Assembly: GCA_029204225.1 (NCBI GenBank)
Contig: CM055107.1
Location: forward strand, 28,485,410-28,545,409
Origin: Diphasiastrum complanatum
Taxonomy: Eukaryota; Streptophyta; Lycopodiopsida; Lycopodiales; Lycopodiaceae
DNA length: 60,000 nt
Direction: 5' to 3'
The notes under the pieces are model-generated. The model was given only the letters and a program-made list of their open reading frames with translations. It was not told where the DNA came from and ran no database searches. The translations under genes and the position numbers were made by a program. Shown here piece by piece: positions 11,099 through 23,975 of the stretch (positions are counted from its first letter, which is position 1; the number at the start of each line of letters is the position of its first letter).

Positions 11099-12266
11099 CT
11101 AGAATCCTAGAACTATAATTAGGGTTTCTGGCTTGGGGACGCATGTTTCACTATGAAAATTGAATCGTTTGGAGTCCAGTTTAGTGTTGTAGGTTCATAT
11201 TGATGTGTAGCACAGGAAAAAACAGACGGTCTGAAAAAACAGATTTCGTTCAACGACACTGAACCGGTACTTGGAGATGTTGAAAAGTAGTCCATTTAAT
11301 GGAATCCCCCAAATGGCATCGGAATTGAGCTGCAAATGGTCTTGTGGGTTTGTGTCGAGCCCACAAACTTGTGGACACCTCCTATCCAAGGTTCTAACTG
11401 TTTTCTACGGAATTCGACCAATTTCTGGCTCGACGGACCTAGAATCCCAGAACTGCATTTAGGGTTTCTGGTTCGAACACACGTTTCGCTATGAGTATTG
11501 AACCGTTTGGAGCCCGGTTTAGTCTTGTGGGTTCATCTTGGCGTGCAACACAAGACAAAATAGATGGCCTAAAAAAATGGACTCCTTTCAATGACATTGG
11601 ACGAGTTCTCGGAGATGCTGAAAAGTAGTACATTTAGCAGCATTAACCCCAATAAAAAGGGCATTTTCAGACAAACGGCATCGAAATTGAGTTGCAAATG
11701 GTCATGTGGGTTTGTGTTGAGCCCACAAATCTATGGACATCTCCCCTCTGAAGTTCTGATCATTTTTTACTGAATCCGATTAATTTCTGGCTCGATAGGC
11801 CTAGATTCCCAGAATTGCGTTTAGGGTTCCTGGTTCGGACACATGTTTCGCTATGAGTATTGGACCATTTGGAGTATGGTTGAGTCCTGAGAGTTTATCT
11901 TAGCGTGTAGCACAGGACAAAACAGACCGTCTGAAAAACAGACTTTGTTCGGCGACACTGGACCGGTTTTCGGGGATGCTAAAAAGTAGTCCATTTAGTG
12001 GCATTCCCCCGACAAAAAGGGCGTTTCAAGACAAACGATATTGGAATTGAGCTACAAATGGTCCCATAAATTTGTGTCAAGCCCATGAACTTGTGGACAC
12101 CTCCCATCCAAGGTTTTGACTATTTTTGACTGAATTCGACCAATTCCTGGCTCGACGGGCCTAGAATCCCAAAATTATGTTTAGGATTTCCGGTTCGGAT
12201 GCACGTTTCACTGTGAGTACTGAACCGTTTGGAGTCTAGTTTAGTGTTGTAGGTTCGTATCGACAT
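11099..12266. repeat. Satellite-like tandem repeat, about 360-bp unit, 3.3 copies
   Basis: Units start with CCTAGAATCCCAGAA-like sequence at 11099, 11438, 11800 and 12160, giving lengths of 339, 362, 360 and a partial fourth. Conserved blocks include TTTAGGGTTTCTGGTTCG, GAACCGTTTGGAG, TTGAGCTGCAAATGGTC and GAGCCCACAAACTTGTGGA. The first unit lacks about 22 bp found in the others. Most units carry TTAGGGTTTC, a telo-box-like motif. The reading frames across it are not conserved as protein, so it is treated as non-coding. Confidence 0.88.
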
Positions 12267-12346
12267 GACAACCAAAGAACCTTCATTCACAGTACCAGCA
12301 ATTACACTTATGTAATAATTTTTCTCCCAATGTTCCATAATCCATT
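12262..12346 (-). pseudogene. Exon fragment of a MUT9-like (casein kinase 1-type) protein kinase
   Basis: The minus strand encodes EWIMEHWEKNYYISVIAG followed by TVNEGSLVVMS. This matches the conserved C-terminal region of plant MUT9-like kinases, nuclear casein kinase 1 relatives that phosphorylate histone H3 and light-signalling proteins. The piece begins right after an AG (12348-12347), which looks like a real 3' splice site giving a split first codon. It ends abruptly where the satellite array begins; the expected continuation (KGTPYTQQSYK-like) is missing. No other kinase exon was found on either side. It is best read as a gene relic truncated by the satellite. Confidence 0.7.
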
Positions 12347-12605
12347 CTTGTCACAGTGTACCACAAGGTCAATGCACGAAAATCAAGGAACAGAGGTCAT
12401 ATGAGAAAACTGGAATCTGGAGGCATTCCCTCCACATGTTCATTGAAAAGAAACACAAAGAATCCAGCCTATGATAACTTTCAAAATGACTTTAATACCT
12501 TGTGTAAGAAAACCTGAGATAACTCATAAGTTTGAGAAGAGAACCATGTTCCAGCATCCATTATTAAAGCCCAAAGGTTTGTAAAGGATGCAACACAACT
12601 TATGT

Positions 12606-13488
12606 GCTGATTTCTAATGCTAATTCCTAACACAATGCTAATTCCTAATTCCTAACACTATGCTAATTCCTAATTCCTAATTCCTAATGCTAATTCCTAA
12701 TTCCTAACATTATGCTAATTCCTAATTCCTAATGCTAATTCCTAATTCTTAATGCTAATTCCTAACACTATCCTAATTCCTAATGCTAATTCCTAACACT
12801 ATGCTATTTTCTAATTCCTAATGCTAATTCCTAATTCCTATTTCCTAATGCTAATTCCTAACACTATGCTAATCTAATTCCTAATTCCTAATGCTAATTC
12901 CTAAACCATAATGCTAATTCCTAACACTATGCTAATTCCTAATTCTTAATGCTAATTCCTAACACTATGCTAATTCCTAATTCTTAATGCTAATTTCTAA
13001 CACTATGCTAATTCCTAATTCCTAACACAATGCTAATTCCTAACACTGTGTTAATTCCTAATGCTAATCCCTAACATTGTGCTGATTTCTAATTCCTAAC
13101 ACAATAGCACATATCACAGAGTTAATATCACAGCTAATATCAAAAACACTATGCTAATTCCTAATATTGTGCTAATTCCTAATTCCTAACACAATAGCAC
13201 ATATCATAGAGCTAATATCACAGCTAATATCAAGAACACTATGCTACTTCCTAACACTATCCTAATTTCTAATGATAATTCCTAACACTATCCTTATTCC
13301 TAATGCTAATTCCTAATTCCCGGATGCTGATTCCTAACATTGTGCTAATTCCTAACCCTATGCTAATTCCTAATCCTAATTCCTAATTCCTATTCCTAAT
13401 TCCTAATTCCTAATGCAAATTCCTAACATTGTGCTAATTCCTAATTCCTAACACAATACCACAGATCACAGAGCTAATATCATAGCTT
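12606..13488. repeat. Degenerate short tandem array built on TAATTCC and CTAACACTATG
   Basis: About 880 bp consist of runs of the heptamer TAATTCC mixed with TAATGC and CTAACACTATGC segments. Near 13090-13250 a higher-order unit containing CACAGAGTTAATATCACAGC appears twice. There are no open frames of interest. The array is AT-rich with clear strand asymmetry (few G on the plus strand). Confidence 0.92.
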
Positions 13489-14563
13489 TCTTTAGTTGTC
13501 TCAGTTGAGAGCACATATATTTCATTTGCACCGCATGGTCATTTCACCACACTGCATTTATTTCAAGTTGTACTTTTTTCATATTAGCATTTAATATTAT
13601 GTATTTTTGTCTTTGTTGCTTGGACGTGTTCATATGCTCCCTATTGGCATATTGCTTGGAGACATTCACACTTGAGATGTAGTACTTTTGTCTCAATTAC
13701 CATAAACTACTTGGTTGATGTCAATTAGGCTAAAAATCACAAGCATAGTCTTGGTGCTTTATAAACATCAACATCCCTTCTAATGCCCGCTAAAGCAGCC
13801 TAACTTGATAGACACAAAACGAGAGGTCGTTCCACACACGTTAATGACAACTTGAGCATAGTCTAACTTTCCCATATTTTCATAGCAGAATTTGATGGAT
13901 CGCAACTTAAGAATTTGAATGGTGTACTAATCTCAAAAAACAACATTTCTCACAAGTTATGTTCAAAAGTATTTGAACACAAAGCAAATGCACAATCATA
14001 GCTCAACACATGAATTATCCCTCCGAAGATCTTGATTGGATAACTTCTTGTTCTTAAAAGTGCAAGACATTGCATAGCCTCGGATCATATGTGCTGATAA
14101 TAGTGTCTATAGGAGGAAAATCATAGTGACGCATGTAACCAGTTCTGGCAGATTATCACCTTGAGAGCTTTTTATTGAATATTTCCACAATTCTACATCT
14201 AGCATGTACACAGCCAGTGGAGCATAAAAAAATGGAAAGTGCTACGTTTGAGAAATCCTTGATCAAACCCACCCAGTCTTGCAAATGGAGTATAACCTCT
14301 TTTGCATTGGGGAATATGTGATAGTGGCCCTTGCAGATTTCCATGCAAGCATTACAAAGCATAGTTGCACTTCAGAAGCAGGTTTTGTTGAAAATGACTC
14401 ATAGTCTGACAGGAAAGCAGTGAATGATAGCTGCTACAGACATGTTGCAGTGAGGTACATGAGACCAAAGAACCCTCCCTTCTAGCCTATTTAGGCTTTA
14501 TTCTAACTCCACTGCAGCTACTGCCAACTCTTATTCTTGGCCCCGGAGAGCACCTAGGAAAGG
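13489..14563. other. Intergenic sequence, no recognised gene
   Basis: Ordinary AT-rich sequence. A 68-codon minus-strand frame at 14156-14362 has no family motif I know and is not called. Confidence 0.5.
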
Positions 14564-14905
14564 GATGTGATCATGCTCACTCCTTTCAATAGACGGGTAA
14601 GGTCTATTGTTGTGAAATAAATGGTCGTAACTCTCCAAGCACTTCAAATTGATATGTGATCTTGCTCGCAGCTCTTGTCAGCAGATGGGTAAGGCTTGCT
14701 GCTGTGAAGTGCATGACCATAAACAACTGCATCTCCTCAAACACATCAGATTGACATGTGATAACGCCCACTCCTTTGATTATTAGAACATTGATAAGGT
14801 CTGTTGTGGTGAATGTATGGCCTTAAACGATGGCAACCTCTCTTCAAGCACTTTGGTTTGATGTTTGTCATTATAGCTTTGTTCAATTATTGATAGGCGT
14901 AGTCA
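14564..14905. repeat. Degenerate tandem repeat, unit about 90-115 bp
   Basis: Four diverged units begin with GATGTGATCATGCTCACTCC-like sequence near 14564, 14651, 14753 and 14870. Each of the first three is followed by a GGTAAGG or ATAAGG block, then TGYTGTGAA and a CTCTCCAAGCACTTC-like block. Confidence 0.6.
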
Positions 14906-16754
14906 TGCATTAGGAAAGAAGGCTTATTCTGTTGTGCTCGATAGTTCGTTCACAGACTTCAAATTACCGAATCATGTTTATTCCTCTTCCCAACAAAAAT
15001 GGCTCCCAAATATAAGCAAATTGAATTTTGTATGTGTCTGCAATGTATTCAAAATTCTTGTTGTGAGAATATAATGTGCTCAAGAACATTGGCTCTAAAC
15101 TTGATTTATTTTTAAAGCACCACAAAATGAGTTTTATATTTTAGTATCTATTTTTATTTTTATGTATCAATTTTTCATTTCACTATCATTTACAAAATTG
15201 TATTTCTTGATCGCTAACCAATTTCTTTTCACTACGTTCTTATATTGTGATATTGTTTTGCATTAGTTTTATGGCCAAATTAACATTGCATGAATAGAGC
15301 AAACTCCAAGGGACCCAAATGTGACTTGGTAGATCAACTGACATGCATTTGCTAAGGTGAGGGCACAATCAAATAAAAAAGGATTGAAAAATCTAAAGAG
15401 TTTTAGAGATAGCCAACAAATTGCGAGACTAGACATAACATACCTCATGTGAGCAAAAACTTGCATCATAAGATCTCTCCATCAAGAGCATTCTACTATT
15501 CTAGCACCATTGAGAGACAAGAACATTTATTTATTTTTTCATACTTTTAGAGTGATGATGAAGAAGATGATTATGGTGGTCGCCTTGTTTTTTAACAATA
15601 TCATAGAGAAAATTTTGACAATTCAAAAAGTGTCAAGAGACTATCTATACCAAAGACATGATTAAAAAAAACAAAATTTCCAAACAACAAATGTACAAGA
15701 TAATCTAGAAGAAAAAAACACATGATGTGCATTTTGTATATTTTGCTCTTATTTGTGTTGTAACTACGTTTGTCTATTTTTTATTTTCAACACTCAATCA
15801 CTTGTTTAGTTTTTCTTACATTTTACAATTTTATTGATGTATTTATTTGTGATTCTCTTATTTTTTCTTAAACTAATTCAAGGATTTCAAAACATTAGAC
15901 TCAAATTTCCTCTTTGTGGAGTGTTTTTTTTTTTTGAAAATAGTACAAGAATTTGTCAACTTCTTCACCACTATTTTTCTCTCAAAATTCTTCTCGAAGC
16001 AACATTGATGTAAGTTTTGAATGGTCAAATATGATAGAATAAACATCATGATGACGAAATTGTCAGATGAAGTAGAGAAGCTCTCCAAGAATATGGGTGA
16101 GTGTAGTGGCAAATGAAAAACATGTATTACCCAAATATAGACTCAACCAACTACTACAAGATACTTTTGCTTGTTTTGAAAACAAAAACCATTCTTAGAC
16201 AATAAATTTAAATGAATCAGACTACTAAATCTACCTAAAGTCTAGGAAAAACAATCACGATAATAATGTGGAAAGGGTGCTCAACTCCTGAGTCTTGACT
16301 CTCAAATATGCCACAAGATTATTAATCACAATGCTTTTGGGAAGGCATTTGATATCAAATTTAATTTTTTTTGTATCAAAGCATGGAGATTTTGATCCAA
16401 TAGGCATATCACATCCAACATCACAAGTTTTAGCATCAAAAAATGGCCATATCATCTACATGTTTTACTATAAAGTATTATAGAATGAATAGAGTGCATG
16501 TATTTTGAAGTTAAATGGTAGCCTAATTATGAACTCATTAATATCCCACTCAAGTAAAGAGATTTTATTTTGTAGAGCTATAAATTACAAACCAAAATTA
16601 GGATACGTAACAAATCATTATGATTATGTATTTCATATTTACGCAAGATATGTAACTCTTGATATTATGATCTTTTATATATCTTCTTTACAAATTTATA
16701 CAAGTATTTTCTCGTTAACCATAGTTCTACAAAATGTGCTATTCTTAGTTTAGA

Positions 16755-16756
<2 letters not shown>
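14906..16756. other. AT-rich sequence, no recognised gene
   Basis: No domain, exon pair or retroelement motif was recognised. The short frames present are of the length expected by chance. Confidence 0.5.

Positions 16757-16787
<31 letters not shown>
16757..16787. repeat. (AC)n microsatellite, 31 bp
   Basis: Perfect AC dinucleotide run. Confidence 0.97.
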
Positions 16788-16788
<1 letters not shown>

Positions 16789-19680
16789 TCTAAAAATTGT
16801 AGAGGCCTTAAGAGAAAAAGGTTTATGGTTTCAAGTCTTTATCTAATTATTTAAAAAGACCAATAATATATATTTTATACTAATGACTATAATAAATAGA
16901 GTGGATGAATAATGTATCTTTCCATTGGCTTTGGTATACCTTTGAAAGGAATTTATACTTTGGAAAGTCTAATAAGTTGAACTTTTAGGATTTCCATGTG
17001 GACATAAATGGGTGATCAAATTAGAGTAGCCATAATATATTCCTAAGCTATATACCTATTTAATGTAAAATTTTAGTTTGACTCATGAAATTTGTCACAA
17101 TATTTTTAGTAGCCTTTGTCTCAATATTTGTGACCACTAACATTATTTTGAATGCAGATATGTCAAAGTGGATGTCTTCCAAGAAAGCCAAAGTAGTTAC
17201 ATTTTAGTGGATGTGCCAAATAGTCAATCATGCTTACACGAACTTCAAAAATATCTTCCTACAATTTTCATGGACAAGCAAGTTTTCTTTTATAGTCTTA
17301 GTGATATTAAATGAGTAGTCTAGCATTGCATCTTGTACTTGTACTTTATTTCTAAAAGCAATCTACACCAAGATATTCACTAAAATATTCTATTAGGTAA
17401 ATAGAAATCCATGATTTGCAACTAGACTTTTTAATAGACAGGATGCATTCTCTTTATTATTGTATTATACAAATTTACTCATAATGGATACACGAAATAT
17501 TTTACATCCTTTGACATGGTTTCGTGGTTTTGTTTTGACGTGCTCTTTACATCAGTATGAAAGCTAACCTTGTACTTCAAGTAGAATTTTGATACATTTC
17601 GTATAAATTTGAATTAAAAAATATTCAACATGTAAACGTATCTACATGGTTAGTACTTCGGTTTGACATTTATTATAAATGCTTGTTTTGTATCTCTATT
17701 GAGTATTCTAAGTTCTCCTTTCTATGTGATTGAAAGTGATATAAGAATTTTGTATTTGAATACATTGATTTAAATTTCTAAGATTGTGATAAACTATATC
17801 GTGATGATGTGGCTTGTATTGTTGTACATGTAATTAATATCTTAGGCTCATTAACTTAATCTCCTCTCTCTAATCAACATCGCTATGTTAAGATGATCAA
17901 CATTGGAATTTTGCTTTAAAATTACTCTACATTGAACTTATTAACAATTTACTCAAACAGAGTATTATATACATGTCCATCAATGTGAATAACAATAAAA
18001 ATATCACAACATAAAGTCTAGTTTAAAACATTAGTTATTCATGTCCATTAATGTTAAAAACAATAGAATATCATAACATAAAGTCCAATCTAAATATTAG
18101 TTCTATTTTTTTTTGAGAATTATAAGTTTTATTTCATAAGTAGGTCTATTTGTCATTCTCATTTTTGAACACCTGGCATTTTTTTTGCAAGAGTGATAAT
18201 TCGAATAAGAATTGACTTCCATGACGTGCACAACTAGTCTTTGTTGGAAAATGTTTAGGAAACATAGGAGAATGTATCCAACTAATGCCTTTGGGGCATA
18301 TGTTCACCCTTCTGGATAAGACATAGTAAATTCTATGTTATCTAGGTTTCAGTTGCTAGATTAAAAGATTGATATGCTAGCTTCTTGACACGAAGATCCA
18401 CATCCCCCTATTGATGATTTTAAAAGGAAGGCCGAATCATGGGTTTGTGGGTCCATATCCTAATGGATATCATTTTTTGATAGATATTTTGAGATTCTAA
18501 TCCTCAATCTACAAAGTTCTTAACGTTCAATCAATAAGCATACAAGCTTCAAAGCTCCATTATATTGCACAAATGTCATCTCACCACACACATAGGCACA
18601 AATTTTGCTAGGTGGAACTCAAATAAGTCTACAATAGTAGTGGTATCTTCTCATATTTCATATACGAGCTCTTATGTAAAACTTTTTTCTAATTTTTTTT
18701 TGATTTAAAAGACTATTTGATGTTATTTTAGACTATTTGGTTCATTACGACCATTCCATCAACTACTTCTACTTTGCTCTGCTCCTCTACTTGAGGCAAT
18801 CTTCATATATACACACTACTTCCAGTGATTGGTGTAGTCATGTTGTCTACAAACTACTTCTTACAACGAATGCCCAGTCTCTTCGACATGTCCAAGTTAT
18901 TGACTATTATCCTCATGCTAAGGTGTTGTGGGATGTGATAAACGTATTTTTGCTAAACTCATGACTAAGATTATGATTACCAACATGGAAATTTAAAAAG
19001 TTTATTAGGGAATTGTGAATATCACTTTTGAAACAATGAATTTCAAATATTCAAATGGGAAATTTAAAAGAATGAGATCATACGTGTAAATTTGGAAAGT
19101 GATTAAATTTGTGAATGCAAAAATTGATGTTTGTGAATCTAAATTAGAAGATCATTTCATTACATTTAAAATGAACCTTGAATATGAGAAATATAAACTC
19201 ATGGAACACTTGCATAATTATGACCTTAAAATTTACTTCATTTTATCAAAAAATTTTCACTTAACATCAATATTAATCAATCTTTTGATTATATGGCTTA
19301 TGGACTGCATCTAATAACGATAACAAAAACATTGAGTAATCCAAATGATGTATCAATGTGAATATGTGTTTTTCAAAATGTTGTTTATTGATATAAGAAT
19401 AATTATATGCTATAATCAGATATTTTAGAGATCCTGAAAAAAGGCGTGAATTCATTCGAACACCAACTGATTATAATGACAATCCAGCTCAACAATATGC
19501 ATACATTGTGATGTTTTTAATGTCGATTGACATTAAAATACTAGCACAAATTGATGTCATACATGATGGTTAACCAGTAAAATACTAACTACTTGTTCAA
19601 ATTCGTTGGTAATTGATCAAACAGAAATCGCTTGTAAAGTGAATGACCTTATTGAGTTTGTTATCTTCAACATGATATCA
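16788..19680. other. AT-rich sequence, no recognised gene
   Basis: About 2.9 kb without motifs I can assign. It may hold very old, unrecognisable retroelement remains. Confidence 0.5.
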
Positions 19681-19899
19681 AGCTTATTATGTTGCTACAT
19701 GCACATAATACTAATAAAATTTCAAATTTTAAGTTGAGAAAGGATTGTGTTAATCACATGTGTCAAAAGAGAGTGCCACCCATTATCACATTAAATGAAC
19801 AATTGCTTCATCACTTTGGTGGGAAGCAATGGAATCTTATTACGAAGTTGCATCCACTTGGCTTGATTTTCAAAAAAGAAAATCAAAGGTCATTTCTTA

Positions 19900-20345
19900 G
19901 TGGAGTATAAGAAACATATTTGGGTTTAGGCAGAAACAGAATGAAAATAATTCTAAGTATGTTGGAAGATTATGGGAGTTGCTTTTGAAAGTTCAGAACT
20001 TGCATTCTATTTTCTGAAAAAGAGCAAAAGAGAATGTTCTATTCTTTTTTGCAAAGGAACATACAAGATGGCTTAGATCTAGTAGATGTTGAGACACTAG
20101 AGCAATCACATATTATGCTACTAAGATAGAATTACTGGACAACCATTAAAATGGAAGTAGAAACAAGAGAAAGGAATTTTATATAACTTCAAATTGAAAA
20201 GAAAAGACTCAACACCTTTCAAAGGACGCAAGTGCATTTATTTTTTGGAGGCATGCGTTTCAAATGTGGAAAAAAGTGACAATTTTTTTTCAAATGTCCT
20301 CTAAAAAATGTCAAAGCTTTTGCTACAGACAGAGGAAAATAAGTG
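19900..20345 (+). pseudogene. Probable Ty3/gypsy gag remnant
   Basis: Translations across frames give YVGRLWELLLKVQNLHS, then EQKRMFYSFLQRNIQDGLD, which has the spacing of the gypsy gag region that precedes the nucleocapsid. A degraded zinc knuckle follows (FKCGKK, then FFKCP, about 20259-20301) with its first cysteine and histidine lost. Several stops and shifts are present. The identification rests on weak motifs. Confidence 0.4.
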
Positions 20346-23229
20346 GTGCAATCCATTGAAGACACTCAAGCACATGACATCCTCAAGACCTCAAGAAAAG
20401 TTAATAACAAGCTTTTTCTACTTCTTTTTTATGCAAGATCTTCACATAATTTAACATCTTAAGTTAGCACAAAAAATAAGAGTTGAATCTTTTGATAATA
20501 ATATTGTGCTTGAAGAGCAAGGTGCATTTGTAGATGGTAATGTTGAAATTTATCCTGTAATTCGTAAACTCAAACTTCATATCTCTGACTACCATGAACC
20601 GATAGTGTACTTTTTACACGTGTGAGGACTCTCAAATCAATGTGGTTGATCTTCTAAGATGGGTGTGATTGCACATAGATCTACACACAATCTAGATTGA
20701 CAATTTTAAGGCAAGAGCACACAAAACATGCATTAATCACTCAACATGTATAATTCAGTATAGAGACCACATTTTAAGAAAAAACAATAAGTATAGAATT
20801 AGCTTGCTCTCAAATAGAGAGAGCATGTACATGAGCACTCAAGTAGAGAGAGAAGATGGAGACAAGACTAGGTGTAGAAGCTCTCAATCTCTTCAAAAAA
20901 CTTGGTGCAAATGAGCCCTCTTTTTTAGTTCCAATAGGAGATGTCATCATGTAATATGATTGGATTTCTTACATAGCACCTCTAAATTTGATTGGTCCAT
21001 TGGGTTGTCACTCCTTCTTAGCTTGGACCATTTTTGTGCATCTCTCTCTTTTGATTGGTCACATGACAACATTACAACATCAAAAGACATGTCACTAGCC
21101 CTCTATCATCATGCCAAATGTCAAAGGGCCACACTACCTCGAGCTAAGTCAAAGCTACTTTTGGCCTAATCACCTACAAAAATGTGTACAAGGGGTATTT
21201 TTGGCATAAGACCCCCAAAACTCAAGTTTAAGCCCTATTGACTATTCAAACTCAACATCTATGAACTAAAGTGTGAGAGTTGAAACCCTGAAAAAAGTCA
21301 GTAAATGCAATCATTGCGCGAGAGTTGGAGCTAGACGAGAGTTGAACCCTCGCTAGATTTATAGAACTTTTGTCGAGCTTGTTGATGGGTCAAGAATATT
21401 CGCCAACTTTTTTAGAAGCTATTTTCACAATGAATAAGTCACTTCATTTGCTAATTCCTTTGAAGCAGATAATTGAGATTATATTAATTGTTCTGCCACT
21501 TGATTGGTGTAGAACTCCATTATAACATCTTATCTAGCCTAATGTAAAGAGTACATAGAAAAATGGTCCTAATCTTTACAAGAGGATCCAGTAGCACTCT
21601 TCAATAAGTAGTTGGGATCAAACTTTTATAGAACTAAAAAATACACCACGCAATGAGTTATGATATGCATTGTGTAATTGGCTAAGTGGTAGGAATCATT
21701 CTCTATTGTAATTGTAGTTATAGGTAATCACTTTACTCTAATTTGTAAAGGTCTCATCTATGAAGTGTTTTCTTGCACTTTCGATTTGTTATACATTTCT
21801 ACATTTGGAAGCTTCTATTGCAATGAAGAATTTTTATTTCACTTACTCCTTGCTTTGATTTGGTCTAAGGTGATAGGTTGGGTGGTCAATGTAGTTTTTA
21901 TTCTAAGTTTGAGTATGACTCACTTAGAGTAGTTCTTGTGTTAATAATCTTGTTGAGGTTGTAATATATGGAAAGGTATCCAGCTCTTGATCGTTTCTCT
22001 ATCCTTCTTACTATGGCCATTTAAAAACTACTTTAGTTTAGACAATATAAGCTCAAAGGTGTAGATTTCTTTGAGGATGGTTGAGATTGCTTTCTACCAA
22101 GGATCTATTTCTAAGAGAGATGCACCTTGGGATTCATTTAGAAGTAAGTTGAGAACAAGCGAACATAGATTAGGTGATGCAAAAATGACTATTCTCAATG
22201 TTTATATTGCTTTATCTTCAACTAAGACACTTTGGTTTCTAAATATTTCAAGTTTGGTCAATCTTTCTGTCACTATATGCTCTTTTTTCTACTAATGTGG
22301 CCTCCTATCTTTTCCAATTGAGTTTCTAAACATTATGGATATATACCAAATTCAAAAATATTCAAGGTTTTTTTTAATTGTAGTCAATATCTGATCTATT
22401 GCACCATTTCACATGCAATTTATCTACACATAGTTCCTATGAAAGATGTCAACCATATATGTTTCGTTTACTATTTAAAAATCATTGATCTTGAAACTAT
22501 AAAGCATTTCTTAAGTCATCAATTTATCTATTGTTTTTTTTCAATGGTTCAAATGGCTATGTAGTCCTAAATCTCTTTACACAAATGATTTAGTTTGATT
22601 GAATATGTCATTCATTGCAATGTTATTGTGAACTTGAGTCTAATGTATGTGATGTGTAAAGGAGAAAAAAACATCTTTGTCATGTCTTTACACCATGCAT
22701 ATGCAGTCTCCTTGCATGACATCATGTTCGATTGCTCCATCAAGGTATTTTATAGCCTTGAATTTATCTTACAATTTTCATAATGTTTGTCCACTTGGTC
22801 AAGGCAATATCATTAATTCATATTTTCTATAACTTCAATAATGTAGAAGTTTAATTTGACTCTAACTGATTGACCTTGCATCATTTCTAGCACACAATAT
22901 CCATTTTGAAAACATCTACAATCATGCAAGCCCTTTTGTGATTAATTTATGTGTTATAGAGAAGAATCCCTTGACTCAATTTGAGATTATGTATCTTTTT
23001 CTTTACATCTTGGATGTCTTTGAGTGATTTAACCACTTCAGAAGTTGCATATCTCTCTCTTCAGTATCAAAAAACACCTTAGACTTCTCCTCCTTAATCA
23101 ACAATAATATAGAAGCATGGTATTCGAATAACTCTTTGAATTCTATAATGCTCTTTAAAAAAATATGGAAGCCATGCTTGATCTCAATTGTGTTAAGATT
23201 CACATAAGCAATAATATTGTCTAGAAATT
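20346..23229. other. AT-rich sequence, no recognised gene
   Basis: No recognisable coding sequence. An ACACGTGTGAGGACTCTC string near 20617 resembles the end region of the copia LTRs in this window, but no LTR could be delimited. Confidence 0.45.
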
Positions 23230-23465
23230 ACTATAACACACAAAGAGAAAGAGGCAACACACTCAACTGATCATCATAACTGAATGAAATATAGAAGTAC
23301 ACATGAGACGAAATGTAGAACTTCCTAGGTGTTGACCTACCATCTATGTTGTGGATGGTAACAACTAACTTACACCTAATATTTACAGATTGACTTACAA
23401 ACTGTCTTATGGCTAGTTAATGAAGAGCAAAATGAAGAGTGAAGTTTAGTATGGAACTTCTAACA
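23230..23465 (-). repeat. 3' LTR (inner limit uncertain) of a minus-strand copia relic
   Basis: On the minus strand it starts TGTTAGAAG directly after a purine tract (TATTGAGGGAGAG). The plus-strand block from about 23245 aligns with 30427-30628, sharing GGCAACACACTCAACTGATC and GAAATGTAGAACTTCCTAGG. The left limit is not defined because the partner copy is truncated. Confidence 0.7.
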
Positions 23466-23740
23466 CTCTCCCTCAATAATAAAGTGGCACTCGTCTATGC
23501 CTAATTGAGTGCAACTTTTCAAATTTAATCCTACCTAATGATTTTGTAAATATGTTTGCCACTTGGTCTTCAGATTTACAAAAGACAAGATCAATATTGG
23601 CACCATCAAGTACTTTCTCTCGAACAAAGTCATAATGTATCTCAATGTGTTTAGTTCGAACATGTAAGACTAGATTTTTGGCAAGGTGAATGGAACTTTG
23701 GTTATAACATGACATCGGATTTTGACATTCTGTGAGTAAA
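23466..23740 (-). pseudogene. Copia RNase H C-terminal remnant
   Basis: The minus-strand frame carries CYNQSSIHLAKN, RTKHIEIHYDFVREKV, then SEDQVANIFTKSLGR, the C-terminal part of copia RNase H. The conserved CDNQS aspartate is replaced in CYNQS, so this copy lacks a catalytic residue. A stop and the purine tract follow. The upstream part of RNase H is missing; the palindromic repeat lies between this and the RT piece at 24612-24860. Confidence 0.8.
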
Positions 23741-23975
23741 TTTTTTGTGAGTTTTGCGAGTTTCTTCTACCCATGATCTCACAAAATGATAGTACATGGC
23801 GTGCTACTCTTTTAATGCCATTACATGATTTTTGAATAATATGAATTGTGATTTGATGCATACTCAAAACTATGACTATCCATCAAATTTTAAATAGGTT
23901 CATCACAAAATACTTTGTTACTCTATAAATATAGGTTTACTTTTATTTTTAAAAAAAGTGTTATTGAAGTTATAA

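Noticed and set aside
11195-11773. Short ORFs inside the 360-bp satellite
   Set aside because: Frames are not preserved between units, so they are by-products of the repeat.
14156-14362. 68-codon minus-strand ORF as a gene
   Set aside because: No domain, splice partner or homologous copy recognised; length is within chance expectation for this much sequence.
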